From NCBI GenBank assembly GCA_020056225.1, contig JAGVIE010000006.1, forward strand, positions 79,085 through 143,084: a stretch of 64,000 nt of DNA, in the 5' to 3' direction. The notes beneath the pieces were generated by a model. The model saw nothing but the letters and a program-made list of their open reading frames with translations, had not been told where the DNA came from and ran no database searches. A program made the position numbers and the translations under genes. Below, in pieces: positions 36,198-45,473 of this stretch. Source of the stretch: Bacteroidota bacterium. Lineage in GTDB: Bacteria > Bacteroidota > Ignavibacteria > UBA10030 > SZUA-254. The first letter of the stretch is position 1. Every line of letters starts with the position of its first letter.

Positions 36198-36812
36198 TTA
36201 CTTTCCCACAATTCTCTCTACCAAATCATCTCTATCAACAATTGAGCTTTTAGCAAACCAAATCGACCAGAGTGTTCGCGCGAATAATTCATTCGTAATC
36301 GCGGGCTTCTCCTCGCCTTGAAGTATCGCCATTACCGTGCCGCCGGGCAGCCATCGGAGTATGAACTGCTCGTTCTCTTTTACCTCCTTCGTAAAATATC
36401 CGATGAACTTATCGATCATCGGCTGTATCTTTTGCAGTTCTTCTTTCGAGGCATGTTCTTTGAAGCCGTCGGTGTACGCGCCTTTTATTTTTTCCGCGTC
36501 AACATCGCGGGCAAAATCCATCGTGATTTGTTTTGCTTTCCCGTCGGTCAGCACTTGCTTGAACGCATCCGCTTCATTGCCCATTTTGGCGGCATCCTGC
36601 ATGTAATGCGCCATGCCGTAAACTTTGAAGAACAATTTCTTTCGCACTGTGAGTCCGGTGAGCGTAATCGAGTAATCTTTATCTGCGTACTTGAATTTAA
36701 CTTCCGCCGGAAAAGATTTCTCCGTCGAAGGTTCCTTTACAGTTTGCTGTGCGGCGGCGAGAAACGGCACCGCAATGATTAAGAGACTGATGTAAAGAAT
36801 TATCTTTTTCAT
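36198..36812 (-). CDS. Chalcone isomerase-like secreted protein
   Basis: A 204-aa protein with a signal peptide (IILYISLLIIAVPFLAAAQ) and a chalcone-isomerase-like fold: EVKFKYADKDYSITLTGLTV, KVYGMAHYMQD, and the terminal NELFARTLWSIWFAKSSIVD. Bacterial members lack flavonoid substrates; their role is unknown, possibly fatty-acid or lipid binding in the periplasm. Start at ATG 36812 after GAGAGGATAAC; the track start at 36920 adds a non-signal extension. A 72-base piece of its 3' part is duplicated at 35629-35700. Confidence 0.85.
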   Translation of the reverse strand: MKKIILYISLLIIAVPFLAAAQQTVKEPSTEKSFPAEVKFKYADKDYSITLTGLTVRKKLFFKVYGMAHYMQDAAKMGNEADAFKQVLTDGKAKQITMDFARDVDAEKIKGAYTDGFKEHASKEELQKIQPMIDKFIGYFTKEVKENEQFILRWLPGGTVMAILQGEEKPAITNELFARTLWSIWFAKSSIVDRDDLVERIVGK

Positions 36813-37040
36813 GTTATCCTCTCGGTTAATATGGTTTATGTGTCTGACTGTTTTTCGTGTTACGCCATGGCAAGAAATATAGGTGTTGGTGGGATGAAAG
36901 TCAAACCAAACCTCCAACATCGTTTTGTCCCGCTCGCTAGCGTGATTTATGCGGAGCTGACTAAGTATAGATGCTTAACCATTCCGAGATAAATTCGGGA
37001 CAAGATGTTCAGCATGACGACATTTAGCGGTTATGCTTAC

Positions 37041-37703
37041 TCACAATTTCTCAAAGGTCTCGCGCTTCGCTTTGCACGCCGGGCAATCGTCGGTCTGCTC
37101 AGTGGTTATCAGATAACCGCATTCCTTGCAAACCGAATATTGCAGTGCCGGCATCTCCTTGCCTTTGTATACTGCGTAGCGGAGAAGCTCGGCGTGCTTG
37201 CTTTCAGCATCCTGAATCGCCTTTAGAACTTTGACGCAATCTTCATGATGTTCAACCTCGGCACAGCGTATCATGTTCTTATACATCGTTCCATATTCGA
37301 TGTCTTCCATGCTGAGCGCCATCTTCAATGTTTGAGGCGTTGTTCCAACCGTTATGTACTCGTCCTTTGGTAGTTTTGGATCCACTCCGAGGTTGTGCAG
37401 GAGTTTGAGATTGCATAAGCTGTGTATTTCTTCGGAGCGTGCGATAGCCCGGTACAAGAGCGCGATTTGTTTCATCTTGTCTTTTTCGGCACGGGCGGAG
37501 AATGCCTCGTACATCTTATGCCTGTTCACTTCTTTCGAATATGCTGTCTGAAGGTTCTCTGCGGTTATGGTTGATTTAACTCCGTTTTTCTCATCGGCAG
37601 TTTTCTGGCAACTGAACAGCACGACAATCGCAAGGAATAAAGCTATAGGAATGATGGAAAGCAGTTTGCTTTTCACAACCGAAGTGATTTTTTTGTTGTT
37701 CAT
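37041..37703 (-). CDS. Exported rubrerythrin lipoprotein
   Basis: A 220-aa rubrerythrin-family protein with an N-terminal lipoprotein signal (PIALFLAIVVLFSC, lipobox cysteine ~32). The ferritin-like di-iron domain (~45-180) shows glutamates and histidines in YSKEVNRHKMYEAF, ARSEEIHSL, MIRCAEVEHHEDC and QDAESKHAELL. The C-terminal rubredoxin-like knuckle CKECGY...CPAC is present. Rubrerythrins reduce peroxide and are normally cytoplasmic, so the export signal is notable. Its position beside cydAB fits an oxygen/peroxide-defence role. Confidence 0.85.
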   Translation of the reverse strand: MNNKKITSVVKSKLLSIIPIALFLAIVVLFSCQKTADEKNGVKSTITAENLQTAYSKEVNRHKMYEAFSARAEKDKMKQIALLYRAIARSEEIHSLCNLKLLHNLGVDPKLPKDEYITVGTTPQTLKMALSMEDIEYGTMYKNMIRCAEVEHHEDCVKVLKAIQDAESKHAELLRYAVYKGKEMPALQYSVCKECGYLITTEQTDDCPACKAKRETFEKL

Positions 37704-37873
37704 ACTTTTCTCCTCCTTTCAGAAAAAATGTATGATAAAAAATCCTGCTTAGTTGTAATTACGGTCTGATATGAGACCAATAGTAACTTAAGAATTGGCT
37801 GGACAAATGTCAATCTTCCTCTCTCACAGTATCGATCCTCCAAAATCAGAACATGGGGATTATAGACTGAGGG

Positions 37874-38926
37874 TCAATACCCCGCATCCTCGCTTGAAAC
37901 GCTGACTTTTCCCCTAAATGAGCGGTAAACGTAAACGAAGTATCCTGTCGTAAGAACTAAACCTAACATCCACCAGACTATTCCAACACTGAGGCCATAC
38001 TCAGGCGCGATGGCATTGAAGACAGTGATAGAATAGTTAGGATCGGTTGAAGCTGTGAGGAGATTCGGGTAAAGTCCGAACGCTGTAGCAGACAGCATCG
38101 AGGCAATAAAGATCGATTACGAAATAAATGCCCGTGCATCCCTTCCGGATTTTGAATAGAAGAACATTCCCGCCAGACTGACGAATCCTGCGATGGGGAA
38201 AATATTTCCCCATGGATAGTCGGCATAATTTCGCCATATATCCGTATGAATTGTGGTTGTTGCCATAATTGAGCCTACGGAAAGGAGCAACACTGCCCAC
38301 CAGGAAATTTGCGCTACGTTCCGGGCACGTTTTTGCAGATCACCATCGGTTTTCATCGCGATGTAATTCGCTCCGTGAGATGTTAGTGTAGAGAACGTAA
38401 CAAGTCCTATGATGACTGTGAACCAATCGAGAATACCGGATTCGGGAACGACGGTGAATGTTGTCCACAACGGTTCGAAGAAATATCCATCCTGATTTAG
38501 CGGAACGCCACGGATGACATTGCCAAGCGCTGCGCCTAAGAAAATGGAAAGCAAAATGCTCGCAAACGAAAAAACAGTATCCCAAAAAGATTTCCACATG
38601 GGGTTATGGATCAGATGGCGGAATTCAATCCCTATTCCTCTCATCATCAACAACCATAGAACGATTATTAGCGGCAGGTAAAATCCGCTGAAGCTGGAGG
38701 CGTAAAGTTTTGGGAATGCGAAGTAAAGTGTCCCGCCTGCAGCTAAGAGCCAAACTTCATTTCCATCCCATACCGGACCGATTGCTTTGATGAGAATACT
38801 TCTTTCGGATTCTGTTCTACCGATAATGCGGTGAATTATTCCAACACCCAAATCGAATCCGTCGAGCACGACGTACATTGCAAGCATAAAAGCAACGATG
38901 CAAAACCATAATATTTCCATATTCAT
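37874..38926 (-). pseudogene. cydB: Cytochrome bd oxidase subunit II with in-frame TAA
   Basis: The track's two ORFs (38117..38926 and 37874..38098) are in the same frame and together make a normal-length CydB (~350 codons). The only break is TAA at 38119-38117, codon 270, between GRDARAFIS and SIFIASMLSATAFGLYPNLL. The N-terminus (VLDGFDLGVGI, GPVWDGNEVWL) and the C-terminal helices are otherwise typical. Family members have a serine or similar residue there, so TCA-to-TAA is one possible change. Either a nonsense mutation, a sequence error, or a subunit made as two pieces. cydA upstream is intact, 7 bases away. Confidence 0.88.
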
Positions 38927-38933
38927 ATCCTCT

Positions 38934-40265
38934 CTAATGCGATTCGGTGGTTAATGATGGACCATGATTGATCGTGCGGACGACAAGGAAAAGGAATAAT
39001 ACTCCGAGTACGAAGTACATTCCTATAAAACCGAGCAGAGTGAAAAGTCCGTTGCCTGCTGATACTGTCGGTGAAATTCCATCCGCTGTTTGCATCAATC
39101 CGTATACAAGCCATGGCTGTCTGCCGACTTCTGCTGTCATCCATCCGGCAGTGTTCGCGATGTAGGGAAATGGGAAACTCAAAAGTAAAATCCATAATGC
39201 CCAGCGTGATTCGAATAATTTTTTCTTCCATAAAAGGAATGCTGAAAGGAGCATCGCGGCTATGAATATCGTTCCCAACCCGACCATTATATGGTAACCA
39301 TAGTATAGGAGCGGGATGTTATCGGGCCAATGATCTTTCGGGTATGCATCCAAACCTTTTATCTCCGCGTTCCACCGATTGTATGTAAGGAAGCTGAGAA
39401 GTTTTGGAACATGAAGCGGATTATCGAGTCTCAATTTCTCCATGTCTGGTTGTCCGATGAGGACAAGCTCGGCGCCTTGTTTCGTTTCGAACAATCCTTC
39501 CATTGCCGCAAACTTTTCACCTTGATTGTAGGCAACATTCTTCGATTCCCAGTCACCGGTTGGAAAAGCAACAAGAAGTGAAGCTATCAATCCGACTATT
39601 GTACCGATGCGGACAAATGTTTTTCCGTACTCGATCTCACGTTTTGCTAAGAGATAGTAAGCGCCGATTGAAATCATGACAAAAGCGCCTGTAACTACGG
39701 CGCCAATCATATTGTGAGCGTATTGTGAAAGCGCCCACGGATTCAAGAGCAATGCCCAGAAACTTGTAAGATGAACCGAGCCATCGGGCGAGAGGGCGTA
39801 ACCGACCGGATGCTGCATCCACGCGTTAGTTGCGACTATGAAATAACCGGAAAGCCATGAGCCGAGGAAAACGAGAATTGCTGTTATAAAATGTCCGGTC
39901 TGCCCAAGTTTTTTTTCACCGTACAGGAAAAGTCCGAGGAAACTGGATTCAAGAAAGAAGGCGAACATCCCTTCCATGGCAAGTGTTTGTCCGATAACGC
40001 CGCCCGCGAATGTGGAGAACTGCGCCCAGTTTGTTCCGAACTGGAATTCCATCGGGATACCTGTAACCACACCCACGGCAAAATTGATTCCGAATATCTT
40101 TGCCCAGAAGCGTGCGGCATTGTTGTAATGCTCGCTTTTCTTTTTTATGGCGAGATATTTCAGAATTACGATGAGAAGAGCAAGCCCCATCGTGAGCTGG
40201 GGGAACAAGTAATGGAATGAAATCGTAAAAGCGAATTGGAGCCTGTCAATAAAAAGAGCATCCAT
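38934..40265 (-). CDS. cydA: Cytochrome bd ubiquinol/menaquinol oxidase subunit I
   Basis: A 443-aa membrane protein with about nine TM helices. Haem ligands: His in FHYLFPQLTMG (~19), His in SQYAHNMIGAV, and Met in GRQPWLVYGLMQTADG. The Q-loop is of the short type. It oxidises quinol and reduces oxygen with high affinity and does not pump protons. Followed by cydB, which is interrupted, so a functional bd oxidase depends on whether that stop is real. No cydX-like ORF was recognised. Confidence 0.95.
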   Translation of the reverse strand: MDALFIDRLQFAFTISFHYLFPQLTMGLALLIVILKYLAIKKKSEHYNNAARFWAKIFGINFAVGVVTGIPMEFQFGTNWAQFSTFAGGVIGQTLAMEGMFAFFLESSFLGLFLYGEKKLGQTGHFITAILVFLGSWLSGYFIVATNAWMQHPVGYALSPDGSVHLTSFWALLLNPWALSQYAHNMIGAVVTGAFVMISIGAYYLLAKREIEYGKTFVRIGTIVGLIASLLVAFPTGDWESKNVAYNQGEKFAAMEGLFETKQGAELVLIGQPDMEKLRLDNPLHVPKLLSFLTYNRWNAEIKGLDAYPKDHWPDNIPLLYYGYHIMVGLGTIFIAAMLLSAFLLWKKKLFESRWALWILLLSFPFPYIANTAGWMTAEVGRQPWLVYGLMQTADGISPTVSAGNGLFTLLGFIGMYFVLGVLFLFLVVRTINHGPSLTTESH

Positions 40266-40328
40266 ATAAATTACCTTCTATTTGTCGGCAACACAATAAT
40301 TTGACTATAATATCACAATATTGTTTTT

Positions 40329-41357
40329 TTAATGCAAATAGTTTACAAGTTGATAATTCTCAATCACAGGGGACAGCTCAGAATGCTGAAGTAGGATATT
40401 TGTTTGCGATGGTTGTGTAGCGGATTTCACATTTCGATTGTTGATGTAATCCATTGCACTCAAAGCAGCGATCGTGCCGTCGGCAACGGCGGTTGTAATT
40501 TGCCTGTACCGCTTCGTTATCGAATCACCTGCGGCATAGACTCCGGCGATGTTTGTTTGCAGTTGTTGATCGACTATGATTTCATTTCTCTCGTTCAGCG
40601 CGACAATTCCTCTGAGCTTTTGAGTACTTGGTTCATACCCAATGAGGACGAACACGCCTTCCACTGCCATTGTGGTGATCTCTTTTGTCATCTGATGCTG
40701 AATCTGAACCATTGCTAATTTTTCCGTGCCATTGAACTCAGTAATTTTTGATTCCATGAGAAACCTGATCTTCGGGTTGTTCTTCGCTTCTACAATTGCG
40801 TGAGGGAATGCCTGGAAGTGATCGAACTGATGTACTATCGTTACGGACTTCGCATACTTCGTCAGCGACACAGCTTCTTCGAACGCGGAATTGCCGCCTC
40901 CTACCACGATGATATTTTTATCTTGAAAGAAATCACCATCGCATGTTGCGCAATAAGAAACCCCTTTGCCTTTAAATTCTTCTTCGCCCGGAACGTTAAG
41001 CGTACGGGATTTGCCGCCTGTAGCGAGAATAATCGCATCCCCAGTGTATGTGTCCTTCCCGTTGACTTCAACAGATTTGATACTTTTTTCAAATTCGAGT
41101 TTGGTGATACGAATATTCGATTTGATTGTACAGCCGAAGCTGAGCGCTTGCGCCTTTATCGTCCGTGCAAGCTGAAACCCGCTTATCTTTTCTATGCCGG
41201 GATAATTTGCAATCTCGTGGGTTAGTACCATCTGCCCGCCTACGGTTCCCTCATTCAGTATAAGCGTCTTCATTTTACCTCGGGCAAGGTAAATGCCGGC
41301 GGTTAAGCCGGCAGGTCCTGCACCGATCACGATAACATCATAATGATTGTCGTTCAT
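40329..41357 (-). CDS. trxB: Thioredoxin reductase
   Basis: A 342-aa FAD/NAD(P)-binding protein: GAGPAGLTAGIYLARG at the N-terminus, redox-active CATCDGDFF (CxxC), GGGNSAFEEA for NADPH binding, and GVYAAGDS for the flavin. It reduces thioredoxin-like partners. The C-terminus is about 20 residues longer than in E. coli TrxB. The adjacent upstream gene encodes a thioredoxin-like protein 13 bases away, its likely partner. Confidence 0.92.
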   Translation of the reverse strand: MNDNHYDVIVIGAGPAGLTAGIYLARGKMKTLILNEGTVGGQMVLTHEIANYPGIEKISGFQLARTIKAQALSFGCTIKSNIRITKLEFEKSIKSVEVNGKDTYTGDAIILATGGKSRTLNVPGEEEFKGKGVSYCATCDGDFFQDKNIIVVGGGNSAFEEAVSLTKYAKSVTIVHQFDHFQAFPHAIVEAKNNPKIRFLMESKITEFNGTEKLAMVQIQHQMTKEITTMAVEGVFVLIGYEPSTQKLRGIVALNERNEIIVDQQLQTNIAGVYAAGDSITKRYRQITTAVADGTIAALSAMDYINNRNVKSATQPSQTNILLQHSELSPVIENYQLVNYLH

Positions 41358-41370
41358 ATGTAATCAACGC

Positions 41371-41715
41371 TTACTTTGCAAAATTCGAATCTAATATTTT
41401 GGTTATCTGATCCATCGATTGGATACTACTCGTTGCTTTTACTACTTTTCCATTTTTAAAATAAACTGTAAAAGGCAAACCATTGAAGTTTTTGGTCTCC
41501 GGCAAACTGCGAATTACGTTTCCTGTGGGAGAATCAAATTCCATGTCGGCGAATTTGATGTGCTTGTAAGCCGGTTCGAGTTCTTCCATCGATTCGTAAA
41601 CGGGGATACACATAGGTCCCATCCTGCCGCAGCAGACCATAACGTTTTCGTTCTCTTTTAATGTTTGGTTGAATTTTTCTTCGGATGTTAAATGGGTGAG
41701 ATTTGTTTGAATCAT
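41371..41715 (-). CDS. Thioredoxin-fold protein with atypical CGRMGPMC site
   Basis: A 114-aa thioredoxin-like protein. In place of the WCGPC site it has VCCGRMGPMCIPVYESM, so cysteines are six residues apart (CGRMGPMC), or CC if the first pair is used. The rest follows the fold: KFADMEFDSPTGNVI, the cis-proline turn GLPFTVYFKNGKVV. It is followed closely by thioredoxin reductase and should be reduced by it. Ribosome site GAGGAAAG precedes ATG. Function beyond a disulfide carrier is unknown. Confidence 0.82.
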   Translation of the reverse strand: MIQTNLTHLTSEEKFNQTLKENENVMVCCGRMGPMCIPVYESMEELEPAYKHIKFADMEFDSPTGNVIRSLPETKNFNGLPFTVYFKNGKVVKATSSIQSMDQITKILDSNFAK

Positions 41716-41890
41716 ATAATGTCTTTCCTCAATAAATAATAAAATCTAAGAATATTTGAGTAATCTGTTGATTTGATGCAGGAAATTACGGGAAGGATTC
41801 AATCAGATGATAACTATGACTGTTTTCTGAGACAAATGAAAGCTGTAAGTTGAATCTCTAGCGCTCCTAACATTTATTGAGGTAATTGAG

Positions 41891-42241
41891 TTAGACTTTC
41901 TGCTGAGTATCATTGATTTCGGGTTGCCATCTTTGTTTATAGCATTTAGGGCACTTTAAGTATTTCGAATTTGGAGTGTGTGGGCTAAAGAAATCAGCAA
42001 GGGCAGAAATATTAAATTCATTACTACATTCAACACAGCGATAAACGGAGTTTCGCGCGTGTTGCCGAACAATAAAAAACAACATACCTCCAACCCCGAT
42101 AATTAACCATGCGATAAATCCGATGGGCCAGAAAATTAGTGCCATTAAATATGCGCTTATCGCTAATGTTGTAGTAACCAACAATATTCGGACAGTTACG
42201 TTAGTCCAATTGGCTTTAGTATCTTCCGTTTGCGAGTACAT
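41891..42241 (-). CDS. Small two-TM protein with cysteine pairs
   Basis: A 116-aa protein with two adjacent TM helices (~18-60: ILLVTTTLAISAYLMALIFW, GFIAWLIIGVGGMLFFIV) and a C-terminal cytoplasmic domain with CVEC and CPKC 33 residues apart, a probable zinc ribbon. Preceded by GAGAGGATTG. I do not recognise the family. It sits between the thioredoxin pair and the trans-sulfuration enzyme on the same strand, so it could belong to a redox or sulfur operon. Confidence 0.7.
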   Translation of the reverse strand: MYSQTEDTKANWTNVTVRILLVTTTLAISAYLMALIFWPIGFIAWLIIGVGGMLFFIVRQHARNSVYRCVECSNEFNISALADFFSPHTPNSKYLKCPKCYKQRWQPEINDTQQKV

Positions 42242-42291
42242 ATCAATCCTCTCATTTCAAAAGTTGTTCGATTAATTGTTGTGTACATCAA

Positions 42292-43482
42292 TTATGGGAT
42301 CTTATTCAACGCCTGATCGAGATCGTCACGAAGGTCTTCATAATCTTCACAGCCAACTGCAATGCGAACTAACTCATCGGAGATGCCGGCTTTTATTTTT
42401 TCTTCTTTCGACACAGAAGCGTGAGTCATCGATGCAGGATGTTCGATCAATGATTCTACGCCGCCCAATGAAACCGCTAAAGTGAATATCTCAACATTGT
42501 TCATTACTATCTTGCCGCCTTCTAAACCGTTCTTTACACCGATAGCAATCATTGCGCCGAAACCATCCATCTGTTTCTTGGCAATCTCGTATTGGGGATG
42601 TTCGGGTAAACCTGGATATGTAACCCAAAGAACTTTTGGGTGAGTTTTAAGGAATTGCGCAAGCTTCGCCGCGTTTTCCTGACTTTTCTCTACTCTCAAT
42701 CCTAATGTTCGTATGCCGCGCAAGACGAGCCATGCCTGATGAGGATCCATGGTTCCTCCGAAGGAGGTAAATGTCGGACGAATCATTTTGTAATAATTTT
42801 CATCTTTCACCACAATCATTCCACCGACCACGTCGCTGTGACCGTTGAGGAATTTCGTCAAACTATGTACGATGATATCCGCTCCGAACTCAAACGGACG
42901 TTGAAGGTACGGGCTTGCAAACGTATTATCAACAACAAGCGGAAGTTTATGCTGATGTGCAACCTCTGCCGCGCCTTTAAGGTCGGTGATTTTCATTGTA
43001 GGATTTGCCGGTGTTTCTATGAAGATCATTTTCGTGTTTGGCTTAATTGCTTTTTTAATGTTATCAAGATTTGATGTATCGACGAAGGAAGATTCGACAC
43101 CGTATTTAGCGTAGATCGTTTCTAGCACAACGCGCGATGGTCCGTAAACGGTTTCTGAGCTAACGACATGCGCGCCTTGATGAAGCAGGGCAGTGTACAC
43201 GGTAGTTATTGCCGCCATGCCTGTAGCTGATGCAAAACCTTTGAAGCCGCCTTCGAGTTCGGTAACATTCTCTTCAAGTGCGTTAATGGTTGGATTCCCC
43301 AATCGTGTGTAAATGTATCCTTGCTTTGTGCCTGCAAAGCGCGCGGCGCCATCATCGGCGTTGGGGAATGCGAATGTTGAGCTTTGGAAAATCGGCATTG
43401 AGACTTCGCCTATTTCGGAAAGATGTGAATTGCCGGCGTGAATTGCTTTTGTTGATTTACCTATTTTTTTTGTCGATTTCAT
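42292..43482 (-). CDS. Trans-sulfuration PLP enzyme (methionine gamma-lyase/cystathionine gamma-synthase family)
   Basis: A 396-aa Cys/Met-metabolism PLP enzyme, fold type I. Landmarks: RLGNPTINALE, SATGMAAITT, IFIETPANPTMKITDL, VVDNTFASPYLQRP, the PLP lysine in HSLTKFLNGHSDVVGG, and GGVESLIEHPASMTH. In the position where methionine gamma-lyases carry a reactive Cys (YGCT) this has YGPSR, so the reaction cannot be fixed from motifs. Start is ATG 43482, not the preceding TTG. A close paralogue is at 51651-52838. Confidence 0.88.
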   Translation of the reverse strand: MKSTKKIGKSTKAIHAGNSHLSEIGEVSMPIFQSSTFAFPNADDGAARFAGTKQGYIYTRLGNPTINALEENVTELEGGFKGFASATGMAAITTVYTALLHQGAHVVSSETVYGPSRVVLETIYAKYGVESSFVDTSNLDNIKKAIKPNTKMIFIETPANPTMKITDLKGAAEVAHQHKLPLVVDNTFASPYLQRPFEFGADIIVHSLTKFLNGHSDVVGGMIVVKDENYYKMIRPTFTSFGGTMDPHQAWLVLRGIRTLGLRVEKSQENAAKLAQFLKTHPKVLWVTYPGLPEHPQYEIAKKQMDGFGAMIAIGVKNGLEGGKIVMNNVEIFTLAVSLGGVESLIEHPASMTHASVSKEEKIKAGISDELVRIAVGCEDYEDLRDDLDQALNKIP

Positions 43483-43729
43483 CAAATTATCCTCTGTATT
43501 ATCGCCACGGAGTGGACTGGTTGATACTGTATGTATTGATTATTTAACTTGACGCGTTTAAAAATCCGCGTTACAATTTAAGTAAACTTAAACTTTCTCC
43601 CTAATTTCTGCATGTCTCTTTCTCGCAGTTCCGAAAGGTTATTATCCTAACAGTTGTGTCCGATAATATTTTTTTCAATGCAGCAAAATAATAAAAGTCA
43701 TCTACAAATAAAAACTCGTGTCCAAGAAT

Positions 43730-43766
43730 GAAAAACCCCGTCTGTTGAGGCAAACGGGGTTTTAAC
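43730..43766 (-). terminator. Rho-independent terminator for the subtilase gene
   Basis: Stem AACCCCGT...ACGGGGTT with a short loop; on the reverse strand the hairpin is followed by TTTTTC. It lies about 50 bases after the stop of the subtilisin-like gene and could act in both directions. Confidence 0.8.
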
Positions 43767-43811
43767 GGAGTGACAGTATTTATAATTTACAACTTTCTAT
43801 AATTTGTAGGA

Positions 43812-45221
43812 TTAAAAACCACTTACATTTAAACGTCCACCGGTTGCGCACTTGCCTGATAATGAGGTAGTCGGGACTACACTGGCAAGAACCGCAGCTT
43901 TAATAGTGGCGGCAGTTGACCCTGGATGATATGCCGCATAAAGTGCAACGCCACCAGTAACGTGTGGGCATGCCATTGATGTACCGCTATAAGATGCATA
44001 GGTTGCTGCGCCTGATCTGCTTGGAATAGTGGAATAGATTGCCGAGCCGGGTGCACCCAAATCAACGGTTGTTAAACCGTAATTTGAAAAACTCGATATT
44101 GCACCGAGCGATGTTATTGAAGCAACAGCGATAATGTTAGCATTGGGGTAACATGATGGATAACTTGCCGTAACATCTGTGTTAAGAGTTGAATTACCCG
44201 CTGCTGCTACGAACAAAATATTTGCCTGATTAGAGCGTTCAATTGCGTCTTGCAGTGCCTGAGAAAATGCGCCGCCGCCCCATGAATTATTTGTTGCAAC
44301 AATATTTAATCCATGACGCGATTTAAGATCTGTAAAATAGTCGAGAGCTAAAATCGCATTAGTAGTAGTGCCACCGGCTCTACCAAGGAACTTACCGGAA
44401 ATAATTTGGATATTCCAGCAAACACCAACAACACCCAAAGCATTACCACCTTTGGCTCCTATAGTACCGGCAACATGTGATCCATGATCGTCCGCCGAAC
44501 CATCATAAATAGTATTGTTATTTCCATCGAAATCCCAACCGTGTATATCATCGATGTAACCGTTGCCATCGTTGTCGATACCATCAACTAAATCATAGGG
44601 ATTAGTCCATATTTGTCCGGCGAGATCGGGATGAGTAAACATAATACCCTCATCAATTTCGCCAACCATTACTGTGGTTAATCCGGTATGACCCGCTGCC
44701 CATGCTTCGCCTGCCTGGCAACCATATTGGTTAGCAGGAGTAGTTGCATCGCCGTACATTCCCCAAAGCAAATTACCCGTATAATATGGATCGTTGGAGG
44801 TTGCATTGTGATAGTAGTAATAGTTTGGTTCAGCAAACTCGATATCGGCAGAGTTTTTTAATGCACTGATAGCTTCACGCACTGCCATTGTAGTATGCAC
44901 AACCGTGATGCCTTCGTTATCGCCGGCTTTTTTCATCGCCGAGGTAACAATTTTTTGGCCGACTTTACCAATTACTGCACTAAGAGCAGAATTGCGTTTG
45001 ACGTCGGTAACACCTGATTTGAATTTTACGATCAGTTCGCCAGGAACATATTCAAGGCGTATGCCATCGTAACCGACTTTTGCTAAAGTTGTGGTTTCTT
45101 GTACGCTCCCTGACTGGGTTGGTTGATCGGTATTTTGGCAACCTGCAATCACCAGTATCGCAATGACCACAAATATTCCAAGCAAAATAAATTTGCTGGA
45201 TATTGTGTTTGGTTTATTCAT
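43812..45221 (-). CDS. Subtilisin-like serine protease lipoprotein (S8)
   Basis: A 469-aa exported protease. Lipoprotein signal (LLGIFVVIAILVIAGC), then a fervidolysin-like propeptide (~55-130: YVPGELIVKFKSG, AEPNYYY). The S8 catalytic domain (~140-469) has Asp in GEIDEGIMFTHPDL, His in DHGSHVAGTIG, the oxyanion Asn in NNSWGGG, and Ser in SGTSMACPHVTGG. The Asp motif reads DEG where DTG/DSG is usual. DNDGNGYIDDIHGWDF is a typical Ca-binding insertion. Single unit with its own terminator. Probably membrane-anchored, degrading proteins in the periplasm or outside. Confidence 0.92.
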   Translation of the reverse strand: MNKPNTISSKFILLGIFVVIAILVIAGCQNTDQPTQSGSVQETTTLAKVGYDGIRLEYVPGELIVKFKSGVTDVKRNSALSAVIGKVGQKIVTSAMKKAGDNEGITVVHTTMAVREAISALKNSADIEFAEPNYYYYHNATSNDPYYTGNLLWGMYGDATTPANQYGCQAGEAWAAGHTGLTTVMVGEIDEGIMFTHPDLAGQIWTNPYDLVDGIDNDGNGYIDDIHGWDFDGNNNTIYDGSADDHGSHVAGTIGAKGGNALGVVGVCWNIQIISGKFLGRAGGTTTNAILALDYFTDLKSRHGLNIVATNNSWGGGAFSQALQDAIERSNQANILFVAAAGNSTLNTDVTASYPSCYPNANIIAVASITSLGAISSFSNYGLTTVDLGAPGSAIYSTIPSRSGAATYASYSGTSMACPHVTGGVALYAAYHPGSTAATIKAAVLASVVPTTSLSGKCATGGRLNVSGF

Positions 45222-45473
45222 AAAAACTCCTATGGATTAGGAATGGTTAATGGATGATATGCGGGCAAGCTTATTATATTGAATTCTTTTTACGATGTCA
45301 AGTCTTTTTTTAAAGAAGATTTTGAAAACAATAGTCCATCAAGCATGTCTCGGGCAATAACCAGAGCTATACAGTCTCTATTTATATGATTGCCCTAATT
45401 CAATCAGAAATGGCACATTTCTAAGGCATTATGAAAGGGCAGAGTCTGTGGTAGGTTAAGATAAAATCAAACT

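Noticed and set aside
36318-36782. 154-aa and 89-aa plus-strand ORFs
   Set aside because: Antisense to the chalcone-isomerase-like gene, which has a signal peptide, family motifs and a ribosome site.
7809-38119. Stop-codon reassignment as an explanation for the in-frame TAG and TAA
   Set aside because: Many intact genes here end in TAG (ychF, subunits) or TAA at the expected family C-terminus, so both are true stops.
43730-43766. tRNA-like or riboswitch structure
   Set aside because: Simple stem-loop with T tract; fits an ordinary terminator. No tRNA cloverleaf was recognised anywhere in the window.
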